In this document: one piece after another, positions 36,700 to 44,430 of the stretch
How the letters are laid out: the number at the start of each line of letters is the position of its first letter
How positions within the stretch are numbered: the first letter of the stretch is position 1
Assembly (NCBI GenBank): GCA_018715345.1
Contig: DVLT01000046.1
Span: 83,711 to 147,710 of the forward strand
Direction: 5' to 3'
Source: Candidatus Onthocola gallistercoris
GTDB taxonomy: Bacteria; Bacillota; Clostridia; Lachnospirales; Lachnospiraceae
DNA: 64,000 bases
The notes under the pieces: generated by a model
Database searches by the model: none
What the model saw: only the letters and a program-made list of their open reading frames with translations
What the model was told of the DNA's origin: nothing
Made by a program: the position numbers and the translations under genes

Positions 36700-37179
36700 A
36701 TGAAGATCACAGTTTTGTGTGTTGGAAAGATAAAGGAAAAGTTTTTCCGGATGGCGGTGGATGAGTATGTCAAACGACTGGGTCGCTATTGTCAGCTGGA
36801 GATCGTGGAAGTGGCGGATGAAAAGACGCCGGACGGGGCCAGTTTGAAAGAAGAAGAGCAGATCAAAGAAAAGGAAGGGGAACGGATCTTAAAGCATCTG
36901 AAGCCTTCAGCCCATGTGATCGCCCTTGCCATAGAAGGCAAAGGTCTGTCATCGGAAGAATTGGCAGATAAGATGGAAAGGCTGGGTGTTGCGGGTACCA
37001 GCCATATTACTTTTGTCATCGGCGGTTCTTTAGGGTTGTCGGACAAAGTCCTGAAACGGTCCGATATGCTTTTGAGCTTTTCAAAAATGACCTTTCCTCA
37101 TCAGCTGATGCGGGTCATCCTGCTGGAGCAGATCTACCGCAGTTACCGGATCATCCAAGGAGAACCATATCACAAATGA
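36700..37179 (+). CDS. rlmH: 23S rRNA (pseudouridine1915-N3)-methyltransferase
   Basis: SPOUT-class methyltransferase acting on helix 69 of 23S rRNA in the assembled ribosome. It has 159 residues, the usual family length. The start is MKITVLCVGKIKEKF. The C-terminal trefoil-knot signatures are FVIGGSLGLSDKVL, SFSKMTFPHQLMR, EQIYRSYRI and GEPYHK. GGGGGGT precedes the ATG, and the gene lies 9 nt after the DUF1700-like gene, so it is probably the third gene of the M16 operon. Confidence 0.97.
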   Translation: MKITVLCVGKIKEKFFRMAVDEYVKRLGRYCQLEIVEVADEKTPDGASLKEEEQIKEKEGERILKHLKPSAHVIALAIEGKGLSSEELADKMERLGVAGTSHITFVIGGSLGLSDKVLKRSDMLLSFSKMTFPHQLMRVILLEQIYRSYRIIQGEPYHK

Positions 37180-37209
37180 GCGCGGTTTTTCGTATTTGGG
37201 TGTGACAGG

Positions 37210-37395
37210 GTGTGGAGTAATAAAGTAAGGCCTGTAGAACGTTTATATTTGAGAGGAATGAACCAAAATGATTTTGGAGATTTAGCTGAAATTTTGCAAA
37301 ATCCCAAAGTTATGTATGCTTACGAACATGATTTTTCAAACAATGATGTGCAAGAGTGGCTTGACCGACAAATAGAAAGATATAAAACATTCTGA
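37210..37395 (+). pseudogene. N-terminal fragment of a RimJ/RimL-type GNAT acetyltransferase
   Basis: About 60 residues: VERLYLRGMNQNDF, ILQNPKVMYAYEHDF, VQEWLDRQIERY. These match the first third of Acetyltransf_3 proteins of about 170 residues. It then ends in TF-stop just before the next gene's ribosome site, so the acetyl-CoA-binding part is gone. Its bases are visibly AT-richer than its neighbours, which suggests the source gene was acquired. The GTG at 37210 lacks a good ribosome site. Confidence 0.7.
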
Positions 37396-37410
37396 AGGGG
37401 GATTTTGAGA

Positions 37411-38163
37411 TTGCAGGTTACAGGCACGAAAAGCTACATACAGATCGAGGATGATAACGGAAATATCGCCAGGTTCGATGGAGAGGCCTGCCTTGGAAGT
37501 TTTGATGCGGATGTTGACTCCGGTTACTGGATCCGGCATCAAGGCGCCGTGTCGGAAGGGGAGATGACGGATCTGATCTATCGGGCAACCCGATATGGCA
37601 AGGAACGGGATATCAAAATACACTTTTTTGGTGGCAATGGCCAGGTGATGTTTGAAAGGGAACTTGGGCTGAAGACAGAAGTTTACTGGTCAAAAATATA
37701 TTTGATCTTTATGGCTGCGTTTGTTGTTCCTCTGGCTTTTTCAGCGCTTTTAGTAGCAGCGCTGGATATTGCAAGCCTCACATTTAATATCGTGTTCAGC
37801 ACGGCATGCGCCGCATTTGCCATGCCCTTCCTTGCTTGGGGATTCCGGATATGGCGGTTCCGTCTGATTGCCGAAGGCGATGTCATAACTGTCAGGCCTG
37901 CAGCAGGAAGACCATATCGTTTTTCCGTGGACGAGATCACCGGAATTGTCCGGAAAGTCAGAATGGATTCCGGCTGGGAAGTGATACTTAAGATCAAAAT
38001 ACGTACAAAAGAAAAGCGCATGTCATTGAATGAGAATATGACAGGTGTTGAGGACATGGATGCCTATCTGATCCGGCATATTGACGCGGAAAAAATAACG
38101 GTTAAAAGAAAACCGAAAAGCCAGAAATGCAGGCCAGCGGCAGCAGGAGAAGAAAGTAAATAG
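37411..38163 (+). CDS. Hypothetical membrane protein with PH-like C-terminal domain
   Basis: Unrecognised protein of 250 residues. The TTG at 37411 has the best spacing (8 nt) to GGGGGA; a TTG two codons earlier is too close. The N-terminal part (about 1-88) is soluble and looks beta-rich. Two transmembrane helices follow at about 92-145 (LIFMAAFVVPLAFSALLV, ACAAFAMPFLAWGF). Then comes a domain resembling bacterial PH-like folds (DVITVRPAAGRPYRFSVDEI) and a Lys/Arg-rich end. The function is unknown. Confidence 0.6.
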   Translation: MQVTGTKSYIQIEDDNGNIARFDGEACLGSFDADVDSGYWIRHQGAVSEGEMTDLIYRATRYGKERDIKIHFFGGNGQVMFERELGLKTEVYWSKIYLIFMAAFVVPLAFSALLVAALDIASLTFNIVFSTACAAFAMPFLAWGFRIWRFRLIAEGDVITVRPAAGRPYRFSVDEITGIVRKVRMDSGWEVILKIKIRTKEKRMSLNENMTGVEDMDAYLIRHIDAEKITVKRKPKSQKCRPAAAGEESK

Positions 38164-38189
38164 CGGCTTGATTTATAGGACTCCATTTA

Positions 38190-39041
38190 ATGTATCAGCT
38201 GATCGTCCAAACTGCCCGATCCGATAACCGGGTATTGGCCGCATATTTGAAAGGCTCAAGGGCGAATCCCAATGTACCACCGGATATGTATCAGGATTTT
38301 GATATTATGTATGTCGTGCAGGAAACAGAAAGCTTTCGCAAAGATCTGAAGTGGATGGATGGTTTCGGAAAAGTTATGTTAAAACAGGAGCAGAATGATG
38401 ACTTTGGTTACGGCGAACGTTTCGGCCGGAGGGATCATTATGACGAAACCTATTCATGGTTATTGCTCTTTGAAGATGGGCAGCGTATTGACATCGGCGT
38501 GGAAACTGTGGAAGTCATGAAGAGGGGAGATAACCGGAATGGGCTGTTTGTCCCTCTTTTGGATAAAATAGGCTGTCTGCCCAAATTACCTGCGCCGACA
38601 GACAAAGAATTCTATGTCCAAAGGCCCGGGGAGAAACGGTATTTAGGCTGCTGCAACGAGTTTTTCTGGTCATTGTGTGACGTTGTCAAGGGGATCCTCA
38701 GAGATGAATTACCTTTTGCCATGTCCACTTATTATACTCAGTCGCATAGTATGCTGGAAACGATGCTTGGCTGGTATATAGGGAGCAGAGTCGATTATTG
38801 CGTATCCTGTGGAAAATTGAACAAGTATTTGAAAAAATATCTTCCGGAAGAGATGTATCGTTTATATTTGCATACTTTTCCCGATGGCGATTATGAACAT
38901 TTCTGGAATGCCATAAAAAGTGCCTGCCAACTGTTTCATGATTCGGCAATACTGACAGCAAAGGAACTTGGCGTGACTTATCCGGCTGATTATGAAGCTG
39001 GATTTAAGCGGTATCGGGATATGATGAAAGGTCTGGGATAA
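38190..39041 (+). CDS. AadE/ANT(6)-like nucleotidyltransferase
   Basis: Protein of 283 residues matching the streptomycin adenylyltransferase family over its full length. The nucleotidyltransferase motif is LKGSRANPNVPPDMYQDFDI near residues 20-39 (GS...D-x-D), followed by YSWLLLFEDGQRIDIGVE and CCNEFFWSLCDVVKG. Chromosomal homologues are frequent in gut Firmicutes, and many have not been shown to give resistance. The start is supported by AGGA 9 nt upstream. The next gene, a GNAT, begins directly after its stop (TAAATG). Confidence 0.85.
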   Translation: MYQLIVQTARSDNRVLAAYLKGSRANPNVPPDMYQDFDIMYVVQETESFRKDLKWMDGFGKVMLKQEQNDDFGYGERFGRRDHYDETYSWLLLFEDGQRIDIGVETVEVMKRGDNRNGLFVPLLDKIGCLPKLPAPTDKEFYVQRPGEKRYLGCCNEFFWSLCDVVKGILRDELPFAMSTYYTQSHSMLETMLGWYIGSRVDYCVSCGKLNKYLKKYLPEEMYRLYLHTFPDGDYEHFWNAIKSACQLFHDSAILTAKELGVTYPADYEAGFKRYRDMMKGLG

Positions 39042-39530
39042 ATGAACATAAAGGAAGTGACAGATAAAAAGAAACAGTATCTCCCTTTGCTGCTTCTGGC
39101 AGATGAGCAGGAAGATATGATCGATCGTTATATTGACCGGGGAACCATGTTCGTACTGGATGACCATGGCGTAAAATGCGAATGTGTGGTGACGGAGGAA
39201 GGACAGGGTATTCTGGAGATCAAGAACCTGGCCACTGTACCGGAACATCAAGGAAGAGGTTACGCAAGGACCATGATCGAGTTTATTGCGTTCAGATATC
39301 GGGATTGTTATGACATTTTGCAGGTGGGAACCGGGGATAGCCCGCTGACCCTTCCTTTCTATGAAAAATGCGGCTTTGTATATTCCCACAGGATCAGGAA
39401 TTTTTTTACGGATCATTATGACCATCCCATATATGAATCCGGCGTTTTGCTGAAAGATATGGTTTATCTCAGAAAAAAGCTAAAGGGGAATTGGGAGGCC
39501 GGCTGCAAAAACCCGGCCAAAGTGTTATAA
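39042..39530 (+). CDS. GNAT-family N-acetyltransferase
   Basis: Protein of 162 residues. The acetyl-CoA-binding motif is LATVPEHQGRGYARTMIEF near residues 65-83, and YEKCGFVYSHRI is motif B. It starts directly at the stop of the AadE-like gene, so translation is coupled. The substrate is unknown. Pairing with a nucleotidyltransferase recalls aminoglycoside-modifying gene pairs, but the sequence does not show aminoglycoside specificity. Confidence 0.85.
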   Translation: MNIKEVTDKKKQYLPLLLLADEQEDMIDRYIDRGTMFVLDDHGVKCECVVTEEGQGILEIKNLATVPEHQGRGYARTMIEFIAFRYRDCYDILQVGTGDSPLTLPFYEKCGFVYSHRIRNFFTDHYDHPIYESGVLLKDMVYLRKKLKGNWEAGCKNPAKVL

Positions 39531-39543
39531 TAAGTTTGGCCAA

Positions 39544-39699
39544 ATGCTTTTTCAGAATGTAGGCAAGGCGGCAGAGGGAGCCCTTAAAATGTATGTGTCC
39601 CGTCTGGATATGAGAGTCCTAACCGATGGTCAGCTTCTTCAGAGTAAAGGCGATTTTGTCAAACTGCCGGATGGGTCAGAAACTGCAGTTGAAAAATGA
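39544..39699 (+). other. Small open reading frame of 51 codons, doubtful
   Basis: ATG at 39544, stop at 39697. The product includes MYVSRLDMRVLTDGQLL and VKLPDGSETAVEK, which looks protein-like, but no ribosome site precedes it and I recognise no family. It fills most of the 260-nt gap between the GNAT and GPP34-like genes. It may be a gene remnant. Confidence 0.25.
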
Positions 39700-39790
39700 A
39701 CCGGATGACTGTTATCCTGTCAGTATATCCGGAAGATGGGATGAATAGAGAATGACTTTTGGTCAATAAAAACTTTTGGAGGATAAATAG

Positions 39791-40441
39791 ATGGACAAAC
39801 GATCATTGACACAGGAATACTATATGGCGGCGGTGGATACGAAGGGAAACATGCCGGCGATGCACAGAGATGCTTCTTATGCCGGGCTGGTGGTGGCCGG
39901 CTTGATGGAAATGGTGGCAGAAGGCGTGATCACCATTGAGAAGAAAAAGATCACGGTCAACAAAGAACTTCCGGAGAAGATGGGATATCTGACATCCCTC
40001 TATCAATATATGGGAGAAAAGGCGCGCACTACAGACCAGCTGATCAATGCCTATATGGCATATGGAACCCGTATGAAGCAGCTGACCGCCGATGTGGGAG
40101 AGTCCCTGGCAGCTGACGGATCGGCCCAAAAAGCCGAAGGGGGTCTGATCGGCCAAAAAACCGTTTATATTCCCTCAAAAGAGGCGAAGGATGAGCTGAT
40201 CGGAAGATTTAAGGAAGCCTTCCTTGGCGGCACGATGGATGCTCAGGATATATCTCTGGCCATGATCTTAAAAGAGACGAAAAACCTGTATGCCAATTTC
40301 ACAAAAGAAGAAACAAAGGCGGTCAAAGAACGGCTTAAAGATATGAAGTCCGGTCCGGCCGATAAGCCGTGGGCGGATATGATCAATTATGTGGATGACA
40401 TGAGCGCGATCATGGCAAGTATTACCACGATCAGTATGTAA
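39791..40441 (+). CDS. GPP34 (GOLPH3)-like protein
   Basis: Protein of 216 residues. The pattern SLTQEYYMAAVDTKGNMP, then AGLVVAGLMEMVAEGVITI, then a C-terminal AKDELIGRFKEAFLGGTMD and SLAMILKET fits the GPP34 fold, which in eukaryotes binds phosphatidylinositol-4-phosphate. Bacterial members are known from sequence, with unclear function. A run TTTTGGAGG lies before the ATG. It is followed by a 52-codon frame and then a terminator. Confidence 0.6.
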   Translation: MDKRSLTQEYYMAAVDTKGNMPAMHRDASYAGLVVAGLMEMVAEGVITIEKKKITVNKELPEKMGYLTSLYQYMGEKARTTDQLINAYMAYGTRMKQLTADVGESLAADGSAQKAEGGLIGQKTVYIPSKEAKDELIGRFKEAFLGGTMDAQDISLAMILKETKNLYANFTKEETKAVKERLKDMKSGPADKPWADMINYVDDMSAIMASITTISM

Positions 40442-40448
40442 CTGGCGC

Positions 40449-40607
40449 ATGCAGCCAAAAGATGGAAGATTGGATGTTGATGCAGACCCGAAGGTTTATG
40501 GACAAGTTTATTATGATAAGATACAGAGAGTCATATGTAAAACCTTCTCTGGCGTCCGGCATTTTAAAGGTTTTGCCGGCCGAAGGATTTATTTGTATGT
40601 AAAATAA
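40449..40607 (+). other. Possible small gene or remnant of 52 codons
   Basis: An open frame beginning 8 nt after the GPP34-like stop and ending before the terminator (MQPKDGRLDVDADPKVYGQ at the start, RRIYLYVK at the end). The composition is protein-like and basic at the C-terminus, but no ribosome site is seen and no family recognised. Together with the terminator it accounts for the 286-nt gap before the RNHCP gene. Confidence 0.3.
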
Positions 40608-40621
40608 CAGGATAATAATAT

Positions 40622-40646
40622 GGACAGCCCAAGGCTGTCCTTTTTT
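40622..40646 (+). terminator. Rho-independent terminator
   Basis: GGACAGCC-CAA-GGCTGTCC followed by TTTTTT. Confidence 0.9.
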
Positions 40647-40727
40647 GCTGCCCCAAAAGCCTAGGATATATTGGATATTGTCCGGGAAACAGGATCAGAG
40701 TACATGAGGATATAAGGAGGGTGTTTT

Positions 40728-41075
40728 ATGAAAGATCAAAATAACAGTTGCGTCTGTCCTGAATGCGGATGGATTCTGCCGGAGGGCAGAAGGCATCGAA
40801 ATCACTGTCCAAACTGTCTTGCCGGTGTTCATATGGAAGATTCGGAGGGCTATGATCGCGGCGGCATACTGGAGCCCATCGGTGTCTGGGTCCGGAAAAA
40901 CGGAGAGTGGGCGGTCATCCACAGATGTATGCGCTGCGGTGTGATCCATTCCAACCGAACGGCAGCGGATGACAATCCGATGAAACTTATGGCACTGGCC
41001 ATGCGGCCCTTTGGAAGTCCGGCCGTTCCTTACGAAGCGATCAAAGAGATGGTTGCTTCCATGGAGATATACTAA
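40728..41075 (+). CDS. RNHCP domain protein
   Basis: Small protein of 115 residues named for the motif HRNHCPNCL (here residues 23-31). It has additional cysteine pairs, CPECG near the N-terminus and CMRCG near residue 66, so it probably binds zinc with two knuckles. AAGGAGG is 10 nt before the ATG. Function unknown; monocistronic, with the preceding terminator isolating it. Confidence 0.85.
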   Translation: MKDQNNSCVCPECGWILPEGRRHRNHCPNCLAGVHMEDSEGYDRGGILEPIGVWVRKNGEWAVIHRCMRCGVIHSNRTAADDNPMKLMALAMRPFGSPAVPYEAIKEMVASMEIY

Positions 41076-41150
41076 AAAGAAGAAAATCATTGCCATCGGG
41101 TTTTCCGGAGATTATAATCATATAAAATGCTTTGGGAGGAGGGGGGATCT

Positions 41151-41753
41151 GTGACGTCGGATTGGAAGAAAAAATTTGTGGTTATTTATGCCGGTCAGGC
41201 CTTTTCACTTTTAGGATCGGCAGCCGTCCAGTTCGCTGTTATCTGGTGGCTCACTGTTCAGACAGGGTCGGCGATAACTTTGGCTTTGGCCACCATCGTT
41301 TCCTGCCTGCCGAATATGATCATCGGTTCCTTTGCCGGCGTTTGGGTGGATAAGTATAACCGGCGTACTGTGATGATCGGAGCTGACGGATTGGTGGCCC
41401 TATCCAGCCTGATTTTGGGAGCGGCCTTTATGATCAGCCGGACGCCGCTGGTCGGTCTAGTCTACATCATACTTTTTTTGCGGGGGCTGGGCAATACTTT
41501 TCATGCTCCGGCTATGCAGGCAGCCATTCCATTGTTTGTCCCGACGGATAAACTTTCCAAAGCCGGCGGCTGGGGGAATCTGATCACTTCGATATCTGCC
41601 ATGGCCGGACCGGTAAGCGAGACGGTCGGCGTGGCCGGGTGGTTTTGGGTATCCGGAATTTTAATGGCTGCTTCCGGTCTGGTGTGCTTTCTGGCCACCC
41701 GTAGATATGACGGATCCTCTGGCTGTGGATCTGATGGAAGAAAAAAGGATTAG
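41151..41753 (+). pseudogene. MFS efflux transporter with large in-frame internal deletion
   Basis: From the GTG at 41151 (AGGAGGGGGG upstream), residues 1-150 are a normal macrolide-efflux-type MFS N-terminus: TM1, motif A (GVWVDKYNRRTVMIG) and TM2-TM4, to PLFVPTDKLSKAGGWGNLI. At MAGP (residues 151-154) the text switches to what is normally the last transmembrane region (SETVGVAGWFWVSGILMAA, CFLATRRYD). About 200 residues (late TM5 to TM11) are missing. AGP is a plausible shared junction, since both halves usually contain it. The product has 200 residues and is unlikely to transport. Confidence 0.75.
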
Positions 41754-41835
41754 GACAGAGTTTGGCTGTACTTCCATGAGAATATAAAGTATAATAAAAA
41801 AGCAGAAGATATATAGAATGGGGAAAAAAGACATC

Positions 41836-42558
41836 ATGAAAAAAATAGCAGGAATATTATGTGCGGCATGTCTGCTTTTGGCCGTGGGATGTGGCAGAAC
41901 GGATCCGCAGGATACGGTGGAAAGTGTGACAGCCAGCAAGGATACGGCGCCGATCGAGACGGAGACAGAAACTGAAACGGAGACGGAGACCGAACGCCAA
42001 ACGGAAGCGGCAGTACTGCCGGAAGTGATCGGGAGCTGGATGCAAAGTGGTATTTCCGATCCCATGATGCTCATTTTAAGGGAGGACGGTTCCGCCCTTT
42101 ATTATGCGTCTGAGACACGGGAAAGTGAATATACCAGTACTTACACATGGGAGGACGGCGTTCTCGCATTGAATATGGTCAATCTGGATAACAGCGGCGT
42201 GACAGAAATGGTGTTCCAGGCGGATTTTTCGGATGAACAGGGTAGTTCCATGACTTTGACCCAAATGGATACAGGGACGGATCTGAGTCTCCTTTATGGT
42301 TATGATCAGCTTATGCCAGGCACCTACGATCGGCTCAGCTTTACGGACGAAGAACTGAACACACTGAAAGAGACGCTGGGAGTACCAGAGGATGCGGCCG
42401 TTACCTTTACCCAAGGTGACCCGGAATACTGGTACGCCGGCAGCCGATGGCTGATCAATGTGGAAATATATGAGAACGGCACATATGTGGCCGGAGGAGC
42501 TTATGATCCTCTGACGCTGGAAGCTTGTCGGAATATCATGCAGTATTCCGGTTCCTGA
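41836..42558 (+). CDS. Secreted lipoprotein with Glu-Thr repeat linker
   Basis: Predicted lipoprotein of 240 residues. The signal peptide (MKKIAGILCAACLLLAVGC) ends at a lipobox Cys19. A tract of alternating Glu and Thr (about residues 42-55) forms a spacer from the membrane, and a soluble domain follows (IGSWMQSGISDPMMLILREDGSALYYAS) resembling the lipocalin-like/DUF5640-type pattern of small-molecule-binding lipoproteins. The ATG at 41836 is used; one six codons earlier is possible. The function is unknown. Confidence 0.7.
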   Translation: MKKIAGILCAACLLLAVGCGRTDPQDTVESVTASKDTAPIETETETETETETERQTEAAVLPEVIGSWMQSGISDPMMLILREDGSALYYASETRESEYTSTYTWEDGVLALNMVNLDNSGVTEMVFQADFSDEQGSSMTLTQMDTGTDLSLLYGYDQLMPGTYDRLSFTDEELNTLKETLGVPEDAAVTFTQGDPEYWYAGSRWLINVEIYENGTYVAGGAYDPLTLEACRNIMQYSGS

Positions 42559-42641
42559 AAAGATGATATGAGGATATGAACGGAACATAAAAAGCATGGC
42601 GGCTGGTCATGCTTTTTACGTACAGGAAGGGAGGCAGAACG

Positions 42642-43385
42642 ATGGGCGGAACCGGCAATGCGTCTAAAAAGACAAGTGCAGGTAAAGGGCTCGACCGGAA
42701 TACGATCAAATGGCTTGCCATGTTTACCATGGCATTGAACCATGTGGCAGCGGGGTTGATGGATCCATCGGATATATGGTATGAAGTATTTGTGGATATC
42801 GGCTATTTTACGGCCATTACCATGTGCTATTTTTTAGTGGAAGGTTATCACTATACCCGTTCCAAAGCGGATTATGCCAAAAGGCTGCTGATCTGTGCAG
42901 TCATGTCCCAGTTACCCTTTTATATGGCAACAGGTGTGGGCGGCTTAAATATGATGTTCACATTGTTTTGCTGCTTTATGATCCTGTACATACGGGAAAA
43001 TGTTCCACAGCCCTGGAAGGAGACAGGGATACTTCTGTTTACGATCATCACACTGGTGTCCGACTGGGCGCTGTTTGCTCCTGCTTTTACGCTGATGTTT
43101 GCAGAAGCCGGAAAAGATAGGAAAAAATTGGCAATATCCTATGGCGTGGCCGCTGTGGTTTTTGGGCTGTTTTTCTTTTTATCTTACAGCCAGGTCTATC
43201 CGACGCATCTGGCACTTTTCCATGGCTTCTGTTCCTCTCTTGGTATGGTGGCTTCCGGCATAGTGATCCTATGTTTTTATAATGGACAAAAGACCCGTTC
43301 GGGACGAAAAGGATCCAAGTGGGCGTTTTATCTATTTTATCCGATCCATCTGTTGGTGATCGGATGCCTGAAGATGTTTTTATGA
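42642..43385 (+). CDS. TraX family membrane protein
   Basis: Polytopic membrane protein of 247 residues with about seven or eight hydrophobic segments. It shows the TraX core: GLDRNTIKWLAMFTMALNH, FTAITMCYFLVEGYHYTRS, YAKRLLICAVMSQLPFY. F-plasmid TraX acetylates pilin, while chromosomal homologues in Firmicutes have unknown substrates. GGGAGG with 7-nt spacing selects the ATG at 42642. No conjugation genes are near. Confidence 0.85.
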   Translation: MGGTGNASKKTSAGKGLDRNTIKWLAMFTMALNHVAAGLMDPSDIWYEVFVDIGYFTAITMCYFLVEGYHYTRSKADYAKRLLICAVMSQLPFYMATGVGGLNMMFTLFCCFMILYIRENVPQPWKETGILLFTIITLVSDWALFAPAFTLMFAEAGKDRKKLAISYGVAAVVFGLFFFLSYSQVYPTHLALFHGFCSSLGMVASGIVILCFYNGQKTRSGRKGSKWAFYLFYPIHLLVIGCLKMFL

Positions 43386-43476
43386 TCTTAATTTCACGAT
43401 TTATTGCAGTAAAGACCTGGCCGCCAGCTATCTGAGAAAAGATGGCGGAGGCAAGACTATATAACAGGAGGATGGC

Positions 43477-43809
43477 ATGGCAAAATACGAAAAGGTATTT
43501 AACGGTGATTTTGACACAGTTTTGGAACAGTTAGACAAAGAAATCCTGGGAAGGAGCGCAACCGCATCTTTTGAAGAAGGAAGCGACTTTTATATGGGTG
43601 GTGTGCGCTGTGCAGTGCGTGTTTATGAGAGGTATAGTGTCGTGGGAAGCAATCGGCTGAGCCTGACGCTTACTTTGATCGGAGATGGCGCCAGTATCCA
43701 TCTGGTTGCCATGACTTCCGGAGGTAGCAGCGGTATGTTTTTTAAAGTCAACCGTTGGGGCGAAGACGCATTTCTGGATACGATCCGGGATGTGCTGGAT
43801 GCGCTGTGA
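43477..43809 (+). CDS. Small conserved protein, DUF6054-like
   Basis: Protein of 110 residues with an alpha-beta pattern: MAKYEKVFNGDFDTVLEQL, VRCAVRVYERYS, NRLSLTLTLIGDG, then AMTSGGSSGMFFKVN. I associate this with the DUF6054 family, from memory. CAGGAGGATGGC precedes the ATG. The DUF2284 gene begins 33 nt later, so they are likely co-transcribed. Function unknown. Confidence 0.6.
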   Translation: MAKYEKVFNGDFDTVLEQLDKEILGRSATASFEEGSDFYMGGVRCAVRVYERYSVVGSNRLSLTLTLIGDGASIHLVAMTSGGSSGMFFKVNRWGEDAFLDTIRDVLDAL

Positions 43810-43841
43810 TCGATAGTGGCAAGAGAAAGGAGGATGACGGC

Positions 43842-44399
43842 GTGTATCATACAACCTTGTTGATAGGAGAGATGGAGATGGCACGATTTTTGACAGACTA
43901 TGTGGATGTGGACCGGTTTTTGCCTTTGTGCCGTCAATGCTCCAATTATAACAAGAGCTGGGGATGTCCGCCTTTTGATTTTTCGCCGATGGAATTTTGG
44001 ATGAGATTTCGCCGGCTCCGGATCTTTGCGGTCAAAATGGAAGTGGATCCGAATATACCGGGAAAGGTTTATTCAGCCAAAGAAAAAGTACATATATATC
44101 GCCAGTATCTCCAGTTGGAGAGCGATCGGCTTTATCGGAAACTTTACAGACTGGAACAGGAGACGCCGGGCAGTATGCTCCTCTATCCGGGAAATTGTCA
44201 TCTGTGCGGCAGCGAAGCCTGTGCCCGCTCTTTAGGGCAGCCTTGCCGTTATCCGAAAAAACTCCGGTATTCCATGGAAGCTTTAGGCGGAGATGTGAGC
44301 CGGATCGCTGAGGAAATATTGGACTGCCCCCTTCAGTGGATCGATGGAGAGAAACTGCCGGAGTATCTCATACAGTTGGGCGGTCTGCTTTACCCATGA
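43842..44399 (+). CDS. DUF2284 domain metal-binding protein, GTG start
   Basis: Protein of 185 residues with the DUF2284 cysteine pattern: CRQCSNYNKSWGCPP (Cys30, Cys33, Cys42) and CHLCGSEACARSLGQPC. It probably binds a metal or an iron-sulfur cluster. The GTG at 43842 is chosen because AAGGAGGATGACGGC sits directly upstream; the earlier ATG at 43755 overlaps the preceding gene. Function unknown. An M20 amidohydrolase follows 31 nt later. Confidence 0.8.
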   Translation: MYHTTLLIGEMEMARFLTDYVDVDRFLPLCRQCSNYNKSWGCPPFDFSPMEFWMRFRRLRIFAVKMEVDPNIPGKVYSAKEKVHIYRQYLQLESDRLYRKLYRLEQETPGSMLLYPGNCHLCGSEACARSLGQPCRYPKKLRYSMEALGGDVSRIAEEILDCPLQWIDGEKLPEYLIQLGGLLYP

Positions 44400-44430
44400 T
44401 GGAAAGATATGGATATGTGGAGGAAAGAAA

